A stretch of 16,720 nt of DNA, from assembly GCA_964487455.1 (NCBI GenBank), contig CAZARE010000345.1:1-16720 (forward strand). The letters are read 5' to 3'. The notes beneath the pieces were generated by a model. It made no database searches, was not told the DNA's origin, and saw nothing but the letters and a program-made list of their open reading frames with translations. A program made the position numbers and the translations under genes. Source of the DNA: DASWJZ01 sp964487455. Lineage in GTDB: Bacteria; Pseudomonadota; Alphaproteobacteria; Rhizobiales; Afifellaceae. Below are positions 1 to 7,068 of this stretch, piece after piece (the stretch's first letter is position 1; each line of letters opens with the position of its first letter).

Positions 1-759
1 AATCCCGGCACGGCGCTCGACCGCTCGGGCCACCCGAACCCGGTGCCGCGCGTTGCCGGCAAGATTCGGCGGAAGCATCCGGTCGAGGTGCGCGACCTGG
101 AGTTCCTCAAGGCCAACACGGACCGCATGGTGAAGATGACGGTTCCCGGCCCCTTCACCATGTCGCAGCAAGCGCAAAACGACTTCTACGAAAGCGAAGA
201 GGCCTTGGCGCTCGACTACGCGGCGGCGGTGAACGAAGAAATCAAGGATCTCTTCGCCGGCGGCGCCGACATCGTTCAGATCGACGAGCCCTACATGCAG
301 GCAAGGCCCGAGAAGGCAAGGGCATATGGGTTGAAGGCGCTCGCCCGAGCGCTCGACGGCGTGAGCGGCACGACGGCGCTTCATATCTGCTTCGGCTACG
401 CCGCCATCATCCATGTTCGGCCGGAAGGCTATTCCTTCCTGCCAGAGCTCGCCGACACGGCGCTGGATCAGGTATCGATCGAGACCGCGCAGTCGAACCT
501 CGACACCTCGGTGCTTGCCAAGCTGCCGGGCAAGACCATCATCCTCGGCGTCATCGATCTCAGCGACATGACCGTCGAAACGCCGGAGACGGCGGCTGAG
601 CGCATCCGCCGCGCGCTAAGGCACGTTCCAGCGGAGAAGATCGTCGTCGCGCCCGACTGCGGCATGAAATACCTGCCGCGCGAGGTCGCCTTCGGCAAGC
701 TGAACGCAATGGTGAAGGGCGCCGCAATCGTCCGCAAGGAGGCGGAAGCGGCTGCCTAA
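1..759 (+). CDS. Cobalamin-independent methionine synthase-like protein (MetE C-terminal/catalytic domain), 5' truncated by window edge
   Basis: The reading frame is open from base 1 to the TAA at 757-759, giving 252 visible residues; the true start lies to the left. The GTG at 43 is only an internal codon. The sequence matches the catalytic barrel of the MetE/UROD-like superfamily, which transfers a methyl group to a zinc-bound thiol (homocysteine in MetE). Seen directly: an IDEP motif (Asp95 in visible numbering), and residues placed as the four MetE zinc ligands, His128-x-Cys130 (LHICFGYA), Glu161 (SIETAQSN) and Cys220 (APDCGMKYLP). The spacing resembles that of E. coli MetE. It ends right after the barrel, as this family does. 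Whether it is a full two-domain MetE (about 750 residues) or a short one-domain 'core' enzyme (about 340-380) cannot be seen here. Methyl donor and substrate are therefore inferred. The protein is cytoplasmic. The next gene converges on it with a 13-bp gap. Confidence 0.85.
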   Translation, partial: NPGTALDRSGHPNPVPRVAGKIRRKHPVEVRDLEFLKANTDRMVKMTVPGPFTMSQQAQNDFYESEEALALDYAAAVNEEIKDLFAGGADIVQIDEPYMQARPEKARAYGLKALARALDGVSGTTALHICFGYAAIIHVRPEGYSFLPELADTALDQVSIETAQSNLDTSVLAKLPGKTIILGVIDLSDMTVETPETAAERIRRALRHVPAEKIVVAPDCGMKYLPREVAFGKLNAMVKGAAIVRKEAEAAA

Positions 760-763
760 GCGG

Positions 764-785
764 GCAGGCGCTTCAACGCGCCTGC
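764..785. terminator. Hairpin between convergent genes, possible bidirectional terminator
   Basis: A perfect 8-bp inverted repeat, GCAGGCGC (764-771) and GCGCCTGC (778-785), has a 6-base loop. It sits between the stop of the methionine synthase-like gene (759) and the end of the minus-strand DUF459 gene, whose stop codon (773-775) lies in the loop. Position and symmetry fit a shared terminator. Neither strand has a U-run after the stem, so it may act as an RNA-end stabiliser or with Rho rather than as a classic intrinsic terminator. Confidence 0.45.
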
Positions 786-1978
786 GGCGCGGCTACCTCG
801 GAGACTTCGGGCTGCGGCGGCGGCGCCGGCGGCCATTTGTAGAAGTCGGCACGCCCCAGCGGCGGAGGCTCTTCGCCTGCAAGTCGCTTGCCGATTGCCG
901 CGGCTACGCTTCCGCTCTCCTCCGCATTGCTCCTCGCGAGCGTCTCGCCTCCCGCAACGGCCAGCGCGTCGATCGGCACCATAGGCCCGATCTGCGGACC
1001 GGCCTCACCCGGCTCGACGGCCGCGTCACCCGCGGCAAGGAGCTGCGGCGCGGTTCCCCCGAAGATCTCGACGAGGTCCTGCTCGACGAAGTAAGCAAGC
1101 TTGCGCTGCCCGGCCCGGGTGAAGTTCAACCCATCGCTGGCGCGCAGCTGCACGGACTGGCCGCGTATGTCCGGTCCAACGGCGACGTACTTGCCTTCCG
1201 CGTCGGCGAAGCCGTTCCAGATGTCTATGAAGGGAAGACCCTTCGCCTCTACCTGCTCCCGGTAGATGCCGTTGAAGGTGCTGTAGTCGCGTGACATCGT
1301 GCTCGACTGGACCGGCATGAGCCCAACCCAAACAGCCGGCTTGCCCGTGCTCTTCAAGGCATCCACAACGGAGTTGACGCGGCTAGCATAGGCCGCGCGC
1401 CATCCATCGGTACCCAACGCGTACGGCCCGCTCTCCGTATCGATGCCTTGGCGGTCATTACCGCCGAGTAAGACCAGGACCGCATCGGGTTTCTGTTCCT
1501 CCACGAGAGCCGGAATCCTTCCCGGCCAGTCGTAGTAGTCCCTGCGCACCAAGCCCGACGAACCGCTGGTCGCATTGATCACGAGGACGTCCGGATTCTC
1601 CGCATAGGCAAGGGCAAGCCCGCTGGCGAGCGCTGCCGCCATGAAATCGCCGATGACCAGGACGCGCTTGGCATCCTCAGCCTTCTCCACGGCGGCCATT
1701 TCCTGAGGCGTCGGGGCGGGGGCGGCGGGGCGGGTGCGACGTTCGCGCCGCGTCGGCTCCTGCGGTTCAGTGCGGTTGAAAAACTGCGGCTGAGGCGCCC
1801 GGTTCGCCGGAGCCGCATCACGGGACCGAAACAGGCGTCGAAAGAAGTTGCCAAGGCCCTGGTTGTCCTGAGCGACCACGATCTCGGGCTGCGCGGCCTG
1901 CGCCCGAGCCGCCGACAGCACCACGCCGTTCCCCGGCATGCAAAGCAGCAGAACAAGCAGCGCGGCAGCCCATCTCAT
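773..1978 (-). CDS. Secreted DUF459 / SGNH-hydrolase-like protein with altered catalytic residues
   Basis: This protein has 401 residues. A Sec signal peptide covers residues 1 to about 28 (RWAAALLVLLL core, ARAQA cleavage-like end), so it should act in the periplasm. A Pro/Arg-rich linker (about 55-95) precedes an SGNH-like fold at about 104-305: block I reads VLVIGDFMAA (110-112 is GDF, not GDS), block III reads LLGGND (171-175), and block V reads SDGLNFTRAG (Asp282, Asn285 where a His is usual). The C-terminus is low-complexity and proline-rich. The family (DUF459) is usually placed with GDSL/SGNH esterases that act on cell-envelope or polysaccharide acyl groups. Here the canonical Ser and His positions are Phe and Asn, so hydrolase activity is doubtful and a binding role is possible. 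It starts 21 bp after the lytic transglycosylase gene and is very probably co-transcribed with it, which supports an envelope role. The ATG at 1978 has a weak AAGAGA Shine-Dalgarno. Confidence 0.85.
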   Translation of the reverse strand: MRWAAALLVLLLCMPGNGVVLSAARAQAAQPEIVVAQDNQGLGNFFRRLFRSRDAAPANRAPQPQFFNRTEPQEPTRRERRTRPAAPAPTPQEMAAVEKAEDAKRVLVIGDFMAAALASGLALAYAENPDVLVINATSGSSGLVRRDYYDWPGRIPALVEEQKPDAVLVLLGGNDRQGIDTESGPYALGTDGWRAAYASRVNSVVDALKSTGKPAVWVGLMPVQSSTMSRDYSTFNGIYREQVEAKGLPFIDIWNGFADAEGKYVAVGPDIRGQSVQLRASDGLNFTRAGQRKLAYFVEQDLVEIFGGTAPQLLAAGDAAVEPGEAGPQIGPMVPIDALAVAGGETLARSNAEESGSVAAAIGKRLAGEEPPPLGRADFYKWPPAPPPQPEVSEVAAPQAR

Positions 1979-1999
1979 GTCCGGTCTCTTCGGCTCGTG

Positions 2000-3208
2000 T
2001 TACCCGCTCCGCAGCGTCTGCAGGAGCTGCAGCCCGGCAAATCCGTCGGCGACCATCCCCGCCCGACTTTGATAGGCACGAATCGCAGCCCGTGAACGCG
2101 GCCCGATCTTGCCGTCTATTGTGCCATCATAAAACCCCGCCTTGGCGAGATGTTGTTGCAATTCGACCGATTCCTGGGCCGTCAGCGGCCGCTCGTTGAC
2201 CGGCCAGGGCCGCGCCAGCTCGCCCGCGCCACGCAACCGGTCGGCCAGGTGACCGACGGCGATCGAATAGGCCGTGGAGTTGTTGTAGCGCTTGATCACG
2301 AAGTGGTTGCGCAGCAACAAGAACGCCGGGCCGCCAGCACCCGCCGGCGCGATCAGCTCGGCCTCGTCGCCGGCCCGCGGGAATGCGGCGCCGTGCGCGC
2401 GGTCGACTCCGAGCCGCGTCCATTCCGCCAACGTGCGCGACTGTCCGTCCTCGGCCAGATGGTAGTCGAAGCGCTGAGGCAGGGTGACTTCGTAACCCCA
2501 GGTCCTGCCGGACTCCCACCCCATCCGGCTGAGATAGTTGGCGGCAGAGCCGAGCGCGTCGGCCTCCGAGTTCCAAATGTCGCGCCGCCCGTCGCCATCG
2601 AAATCCACGGCGTAGGCCTCGTAGGTCGTCGGAATGAACTGCGTATGCCCCATCGCGCCGGCCCAAGAGCCAGTCATGCGGGCGACCGAGATGTCTCCGC
2701 GCTGCAGAATTTTCAGCGCCGCGACGAGCTGCTGTCGCCCGAACCGGCCGCGGCGCGGATCGGCGTAGGCAAGCGTCGCAAGCGAGCGGACGACGTTGCG
2801 TACGATCTTGGGATCGCCGAGCACCTCGCCGTAGTAGGATTCCATTCCCCAGATCGAAACCAGCATGTGGCGGTCGACGCCGTACGTCCGTTCGATGCTC
2901 TCGAGCAAACGGGCGTGCCTTGAGACCATCTCACGACCCCTTGCGATACGCTTCTCCGAGACCCGCGTGGCCACGTAGTCCCAAAGCGGCGTGACGAACT
3001 CCGGCTGGTGGCTTGCCTTTTGCAGCACCTCCGGGTCGGGTGTGAGACCTCTGAAGGCCTCATCGTAAACGGCGCGCGATACCCCTTCGGACTGGGCCGT
3101 CGGCCAGAAGTCCCGCACCCAGCGATCAAAGCCGGGGTCCGCCCAACCGCCGGAGCTAAGACCAATTCCAATGAACAGCGTCGCGATCAGATGAAACAGT
3201 CGCCGCAT
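2000..3208 (-). CDS. Lytic murein transglycosylase, MltB family, with C-terminal peptidoglycan-binding domain
   Basis: This is a 402-residue periplasmic enzyme that cleaves the MurNAc-GlcNAc bond of peptidoglycan, giving 1,6-anhydro-MurNAc ends. A signal peptide spans residues 1-23 (LIATLFIGIGL core, ending at GGWA-D). There is no lipobox cysteine, unlike E. coli MltB. The SLT_2 catalytic domain covers about 25-325: catalytic Glu123 in SIWGMESYYG, the substrate-groove motif AGAMGHTQFIPTTY (183-196), an EF-hand-like calcium loop DFDGDGRRD (202-210) and the YNNSTAYSIAVGHLAD block (308-323). Residues about 343-398 form a PG_binding_1 domain (LQQHLAKAGFYDGTIDGKIG). The ATG at 3208 follows a GGGAGAAGAGA purine tract, supporting this start. 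The next gene, 21 bp downstream, encodes a secreted DUF459 protein. The adjacency of transglycosylase, DUF459 protein and galU is, from memory, common in rhizobia. Confidence 0.95.
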   Translation of the reverse strand: MRRLFHLIATLFIGIGLSSGGWADPGFDRWVRDFWPTAQSEGVSRAVYDEAFRGLTPDPEVLQKASHQPEFVTPLWDYVATRVSEKRIARGREMVSRHARLLESIERTYGVDRHMLVSIWGMESYYGEVLGDPKIVRNVVRSLATLAYADPRRGRFGRQQLVAALKILQRGDISVARMTGSWAGAMGHTQFIPTTYEAYAVDFDGDGRRDIWNSEADALGSAANYLSRMGWESGRTWGYEVTLPQRFDYHLAEDGQSRTLAEWTRLGVDRAHGAAFPRAGDEAELIAPAGAGGPAFLLLRNHFVIKRYNNSTAYSIAVGHLADRLRGAGELARPWPVNERPLTAQESVELQQHLAKAGFYDGTIDGKIGPRSRAAIRAYQSRAGMVADGFAGLQLLQTLRSG

Positions 3209-3227
3209 CGCTCTCTTCTCCCGCCGC

Positions 3228-3268
3228 GCCTATCTGGCATGCCTATCTGACACCAGCCAAATCTGGCA
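3228..3268. repeat. Three short direct repeats in the transglycosylase leader
   Basis: On the plus strand, GCCTATCTGGCA (3228-3239) and GCCTATCTGACA (3241-3252) differ at one base and are 13 bp apart. A third related copy, CCAAATCTGGCA, lies at 3257-3268. They sit 20 to 60 bp upstream of the transglycosylase ATG, in the promoter or 5' leader. Their regular arrangement suggests a binding site for a repeated-contact regulator, but no known consensus was matched. Confidence 0.4.
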
Positions 3269-3463
3269 AACCCATGATCCGCAGAAAGAGGAAAGCTTTC
3301 GTTAACCCTTTGCAGCCTCACCAATCCCGCGCGAGCGCAGCACCGGCTCCCGCGCAGGAAGCCCACGCCGCTTCGGGCGAGGCGCTAGCCGCCCCCGGTC
3401 ATGGCTCTCGCATGTCTCAAGCGGGAAGTGATTATGGTTCCTTTGCGGGAACCGCGCTCAGTC

Positions 3464-3482
3464 CAGAAAAGCCGAACGGCTT
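3464..3482 (-). terminator. Probable intrinsic terminator of galE
   Basis: On the minus strand the galE stop is followed about 30 bp later by AAGCCG-TT-CGGCTT (3482-3469), a perfect 6-bp stem with a minimal loop, running into TTTTCTGG. The short T-run and its position after galE fit a weak rho-independent terminator. The very small loop would in practice open to four bases. Confidence 0.4.
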
Positions 3483-3510
3483 GCCGCGAGCTGCCCGCGG
3501 GTGGGCGGGC

Positions 3511-4500
3511 TTAGGCCGCGAGACGACGCAAGCGCTTGTTCTCCCAGGCGAGCGCATGCTCCACGATGACTTCGATGTCGTCGTAGCGCGGCTCCCAGGC
3601 GAGCGCGGTCCTGATGCGGTCGGCGGCGGCCACCATCACCGGCACGTCGCCGGGACGTCGATCGCGCGGCCGGATGTCGAGCACGCAGCCGGCGACGCGC
3701 TGCACGGCGTCTAGCAGGTCGAGCACCGAATAGCCGCGGCCATAGCCCACGTTGAGCACGAGATTCTCTCCGCCGGCCCGCAGATGATCGAGCGCCATCC
3801 CATGCGCCCCGATGAGATCGGCCACATGGATGTAGTCGCGGATGCCGGTGCCGTCCGGGGTGTCGTAGTCGGTGCCGAACACGGCGACGTGGTCGCGCTG
3901 CCCGGTGACCGCCTCGATCGCCACCTTCAGAATATGCGTCGCCCCGCGGGTCGACTGGCCGGTGCGTCCCTGCGGGTCGGCGCCCGCCACATTGAAATAG
4001 CGCAGCACCACCGACCTCAGGCCGAAGGCGGCCGAGGCGTCGGTCAGCATGCGTTCGGTCATCGCCTTGGAGGCCCCGTAAGGCGAGAGCGGGTTGAGCG
4101 GCGCGTCCTCCGCCACCGGCAGCGCAGCCGGAATGCCGTAGACCGCCGAAGTGGAGGAGAAGACAAAATTCTCGACGCGATGGGAGATCGCGGCGGCGAT
4201 CAGCTCGCGCGCCTTCACCGTGTTGTTCAGGTAATAGCCGAGCGGGTCGGCGACCGAATCCGGCACCACCACGGAGCCAGCGAAGTGCATGACCGTCTCG
4301 ACCTGGCGGGTCTTCATGATGCGGTCGAGCAGAACGCGGTCGCCGACGTCGCCGATGACCAGCTCCGCCCGCGGCGCCACCGCCCAGTCGAACCCCGTCG
4401 AAAGATCGTCGAGCACGACGACCTTCTCGCCGCGATCGACCAGGTCCCAGACCATTTGGCTGCCGATGTAGCCGCCACCGCCGGTGACCAATACGCTCAT
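3511..4500 (-). CDS. galE: UDP-glucose 4-epimerase
   Basis: This is a 329-residue cytoplasmic NAD-dependent epimerase of the extended short-chain dehydrogenase family, converting UDP-glucose and UDP-galactose. Seen directly: the N-terminal Rossmann motif VTGGGGYIGS (residues 5-14), a DDLSTG strand end for NAD binding, an active-site FSSTSAVYG segment (about 114-122) and the catalytic Tyr141-x3-Lys145 pair (YGASK). A substrate-binding stretch containing LRYFNVAGADP follows. Length is usual for GalE. The ATG at 4500 is chosen because the protein then begins directly at MSVLVTGGG. A GTG at 4515 would add five residues and overlap the GGAG element. It is divergent from galU across 72 bp, so the two genes together set the UDP-glucose and UDP-galactose pools for exopolysaccharide, lipopolysaccharide or glucan synthesis. 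Confidence 0.95.
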   Translation of the reverse strand: MSVLVTGGGGYIGSQMVWDLVDRGEKVVVLDDLSTGFDWAVAPRAELVIGDVGDRVLLDRIMKTRQVETVMHFAGSVVVPDSVADPLGYYLNNTVKARELIAAAISHRVENFVFSSTSAVYGIPAALPVAEDAPLNPLSPYGASKAMTERMLTDASAAFGLRSVVLRYFNVAGADPQGRTGQSTRGATHILKVAIEAVTGQRDHVAVFGTDYDTPDGTGIRDYIHVADLIGAHGMALDHLRAGGENLVLNVGYGRGYSVLDLLDAVQRVAGCVLDIRPRDRRPGDVPVMVAAADRIRTALAWEPRYDDIEVIVEHALAWENKRLRRLAA

Positions 4501-4517
4501 ACGCTTACCCCGCACCT

Positions 4518-4537
4518 CCGGTCTCTAGACGGACCGG
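4518..4537. promoter_or_regulatory. Inverted repeat in the galE/galU divergent promoter region
   Basis: CCGGTC (4518-4523) and GACCGG (4532-4537) are perfect inverted 6-bp arms around TCTAGACG. This lies in the 72-bp gap between the two divergent starts. It may be an operator controlling both genes or chance symmetry in GC-rich DNA. No regulator gene lies beside it. Confidence 0.3.
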
Positions 4538-4572
4538 TGATGCAACAGTAAGGGATCGGAAAGGATGAGCAA

Positions 4573-5466
4573 TTGAAAGCTCCGGGTGTGGTAAATCCGC
4601 TTCGCAAGGCTGTTTTTCCGGTCGCCGGCCTCGGCACGCGCTTCCTGCCCGCCACCAAGGCGATGCCGAAGGAGATGCTGACCGTGGTCGACCGGCCGGC
4701 GCTGCAATACGTGGTCGACGAGGCGCGCGAGGCCGGTATCGAGCACCTGGTCTTCGTCACCGGGCGCAACAAGTCGATCATCGAGGATCATTTCGACATC
4801 GCGTACGAGCTCGAGGCGACGCTGAAGGAGCGCGGCAAGACGGTAGAGCTCGAGGACCTGCGGCGCGACCTGCCGGAAGCCGGCACGGTCAGCTACACCC
4901 GCCAGCAGGCGCCGCTCGGGCTTGGTCATGCGGTTTGGTGCGCGCGCGACATTGTCGGCCGGGAGCCCTTTGCCGTGCTGTTGCCCGACATGCTGATGAC
5001 GCCCGGCTGCCTGAAGCAGATGCTTGCGGCCTACGAGCGGCACGGCGGCAACGTGATCGCGGTCGAGGAATGCCCGTGGGAGCAGGTGAGCCGCTACGGC
5101 CTGGTGGGGGTCGGCGAAGAGGACGAGGCCGGCTTCCGCATCACGTCGATGGTGGAGAAGCCGAGGCGCGAGGACGCTCCCTCCAACCTCTACATCTCCG
5201 GCCGCTATATCCTCCAGCCGGAGATATTCGATCTATTGGACGACCAAGAGCCCGGGGCCGGCGGAGAAATCCAGATCACCGACGCGATGAAGCGGCTCTC
5301 CGCCACGCAGCGCTTCACCGGTTTCCGCTATAGCGGGCGCACCTTCGACACCGGCACCAAGACCGGCTTCCTGATGGCGAACCTCGCGTATGCGCTGGCG
5401 CGCTCCGACATCGGCCCCGAATTCCGCGGAGAGCTTACCGCGCTGCTCGGCGACGAGGGGGCGTAG
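4573..5466 (+). CDS. galU: UTP--glucose-1-phosphate uridylyltransferase (UDP-glucose pyrophosphorylase)
   Basis: This 297-residue cytoplasmic nucleotidyltransferase makes UDP-glucose from UTP and glucose-1-phosphate. The signature GLGTRFLPATKAMPKEML (residues 19-36) is the nucleotide-binding loop of bacterial GalU. Further family blocks are visible: the VTGRNKSIIEDHFD region, the LGHAVWCARD segment, LLPDML, SMVEKP and the late DTGTKTGFLMA block. Length is normal. I chose the TTG at 4573 because AAGGA (4561-4565) lies seven bases upstream; GTG at 4588 is an in-frame alternative with no clear ribosome-binding site. It is divergent from galE and converges on the small membrane protein gene with a 16-bp gap. 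Its product feeds GalE and surface polysaccharide synthesis, and possibly other glucan routes. Confidence 0.95.
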   Translation: MKAPGVVNPLRKAVFPVAGLGTRFLPATKAMPKEMLTVVDRPALQYVVDEAREAGIEHLVFVTGRNKSIIEDHFDIAYELEATLKERGKTVELEDLRRDLPEAGTVSYTRQQAPLGLGHAVWCARDIVGREPFAVLLPDMLMTPGCLKQMLAAYERHGGNVIAVEECPWEQVSRYGLVGVGEEDEAGFRITSMVEKPRREDAPSNLYISGRYILQPEIFDLLDDQEPGAGGEIQITDAMKRLSATQRFTGFRYSGRTFDTGTKTGFLMANLAYALARSDIGPEFRGELTALLGDEGA

Positions 5467-5482
5467 GGCGACGACAGTCGGC

Positions 5483-5689
5483 TTAACGCGGCCCGGCGCC
5501 GCCGCTGTTGCTACGATCCAAGCGAAAGCGCCAGAGTGCGCTGCGAGTGAAATCGAACGCCGCGAGCAACACACCGCCAACGCACACGACGATCAACGCG
5601 GGCTGCGGAACGCGCCATACGAGCACGCCGAGGTAAAGGCCTAGGGTGACGATGGCGGCGAGCGCCAAGAGGCGGTCGAGATGTGTCAT
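5483..5689 (-). CDS. Small two-helix membrane protein, translationally coupled to the amidase
   Basis: This 68-residue protein has no recognised family. Two hydrophobic segments are plain: about residues 6-25 (LLALAAIVTLGLYLGVLVW) and 30-49 (ALIVVCVGGVLLAAFDF). A basic, Ser/Gly-rich tail follows (RFRLDRSNSGGAGPR), which by the positive-inside rule would be cytoplasmic. Its ATG (5687-5689) overlaps the TGA of the amidase gene (5686-5688) as ATGA, typical of translational coupling, so I treat it as real and as the last gene of the TRAP-amidase operon. Function is unknown. It could help anchor or stabilise the amidase or transporter, or be an unrelated rider. It ends 16 bp from galU, which comes from the other side. 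Confidence 0.65.
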   Translation of the reverse strand: MTHLDRLLALAAIVTLGLYLGVLVWRVPQPALIVVCVGGVLLAAFDFTRSALWRFRLDRSNSGGAGPR

Positions 5690-7065
5690 CGTTCTGCTCC
5701 CGTGACCACTTTGATGTCTTGTCCCTCCTCGCGCAAGACCTCCGTCAGCCAGCGTGCGGTACGCAGCAGTCTTCCGTCATACATATGGCGGCCCACCATC
5801 TGCACGCCGATCGGCATGTCGTTGCTGCCGACCATGAGCGGAAGTGTCACCGCCGGCACGCCGAGATAGGTCCAGATGGTGCAGAATACCGGGCTGCCGG
5901 TGCTTTCCAGCCCGACCGGAGCCTCCCCGGTGGCGGCCGGCGTGATGAGGGCGTCGTAGCGTTCGAAGAGCTTCTCCAGCGCCGCGTTCATCACCTCGAT
6001 CCAGTCGAGCGCAGCGGCGTAGTCGACAGCCAAGACCGTCCTCCCCTCCTCGATCATGCCGACCAGCCTGCCGCTCAGCTTCTCCCGCCCGTATTCGTAA
6101 TAGCGCGAGAAGCTGCGCGCGATATCGGCGAGCATGACCGCAGAATGAAGCGAATGCACGCGCTCAAACGGGCTTGGCAGCTCAACCTCCTCAATCCGCT
6201 CCCCCAGCGTCTCGACCAGCTCCGCGAAGCCGCCGCGCACGTCCTCCTCCGCTTCGTCCCAGACCGGCGAGCGCACGAAGGCGAGCGCCGGCTTGACCGG
6301 CGGCTTGCTCAGCGCTGTGCGAAGCAGATCGGGACGCCCAACCGGCGCTGTCTGCCTGTCGCGCGGATCGTAACCGGCGATCGCGTCGGCAAGCAGCGCC
6401 GCACCCTCGACAGTGCGCGAGAACGTGCCGACCGAATCCAGGGTCGGCGATTGAGCCAGGATGCCGCGGCGAGAAATAAGCCCGCGGCTCGGCTTGAATC
6501 CGACCACCCCGCAAAATGAGGCGGGCCGTACCACCGACCCATTCGTCTGTGTTCCGATAGCGAGCGGCACCATGCCGGCGGCGACGGCCGCCGCCGAGCC
6601 CGATGAGGAGCCGCCCGGCGTACGCTTTGCATCGCGCGGGTTCCGCGTCTTCCCCGGTGTATAGACTGCGAGCTCGGTCGTCACCGTCTTGCCCAAGATG
6701 ACGGCGCCAGCCTCACGCAAGCGCTCAACCACCGCGGCGTCTGCGCGCGGCCGGCGACCTTCGTCAAGCACAGTGCCGTTCTCCGTCGGCATATCGCGCG
6801 TGTCGATGATATCCTTGAGGCCGACCGCCACGCCGTGCAGAGGCCCAATCGGCCGGCCGCTGGCGCGAAAGCCGTCGGCAGCTTCCGCTTGGCGGCGAAC
6901 GAGGTCGGAATCAAGATGCGCCCAGGCTTCGACCTGCGGCTCACGTTCCGCGATGCGCTGCAAGCAGGCCTCCGCTAGCTCGACCGCTTTCAGCGCACCT
7001 CGCTGAATCTCGTCGCGCGCCTTGAGCGCCGACAAATCGGCCGGACTCGTCTTGCTATGCACCAT
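5686..7065 (-). CDS. Amidase-signature family hydrolase
   Basis: This 459-residue enzyme of the amidase-signature superfamily hydrolyses a carboxylic amide to acid and ammonia. It has the Ser-cisSer-Lys triad: Lys84 (GVAVGLKDI), cis-Ser153 in TPGGSSSGSAAAVAAG (149-164) and nucleophile Ser177 in GTQTNGSVVRPASFCGVVGFKPS. The TQTNGS form, instead of the DTGGS of GatA, and the absence of adjacent gatC or gatB, argue for a stand-alone catabolic amidase rather than the Glu-tRNA(Gln) amidotransferase subunit. No signal peptide is seen, so it should be cytoplasmic. The ATG at 7065 lies three bases after the TGA of the TRAP large permease gene (7069-7071), so the two are co-transcribed. The substrate is probably what the transporter brings in, or a derivative, but the sequence does not say which. 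Confidence 0.9.
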   Translation of the reverse strand: MVHSKTSPADLSALKARDEIQRGALKAVELAEACLQRIAEREPQVEAWAHLDSDLVRRQAEAADGFRASGRPIGPLHGVAVGLKDIIDTRDMPTENGTVLDEGRRPRADAAVVERLREAGAVILGKTVTTELAVYTPGKTRNPRDAKRTPGGSSSGSAAAVAAGMVPLAIGTQTNGSVVRPASFCGVVGFKPSRGLISRRGILAQSPTLDSVGTFSRTVEGAALLADAIAGYDPRDRQTAPVGRPDLLRTALSKPPVKPALAFVRSPVWDEAEEDVRGGFAELVETLGERIEEVELPSPFERVHSLHSAVMLADIARSFSRYYEYGREKLSGRLVGMIEEGRTVLAVDYAAALDWIEVMNAALEKLFERYDALITPAATGEAPVGLESTGSPVFCTIWTYLGVPAVTLPLMVGSNDMPIGVQMVGRHMYDGRLLRTARWLTEVLREEGQDIKVVTGAER

Positions 7066-7068
7066 TGC

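Larger units (their letters stand above)
3209..3510. other. 302-bp non-coding gap upstream of the transglycosylase and downstream of galE
   Basis: No convincing gene lies here; a plus-strand open frame from 3274 mostly shadows galE. The gap should hold the promoter of the minus-strand transglycosylase operon and the 3' end of galE. Seen in it: three related repeats near the transglycosylase start (3228-3268), a GTTAACC element at 3301-3307, an inverted repeat GGTTCC/GGAACC (3436-3441 with 3448-3453) and a terminator-like hairpin (3469-3482). I could not pick out a confident -35/-10 pair. Confidence 0.6.

Noticed and set aside
3301..3307. GTTAACC as a CtrA site
   Set aside because: Only a half-site; no second TTAA at the required seven-base spacing.
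3425..3455. GGAAC element as an EcfG general-stress promoter for the transglycosylase
   Set aside because: No CGTT at 16-17 bases downstream; only a GCTT-like stretch.
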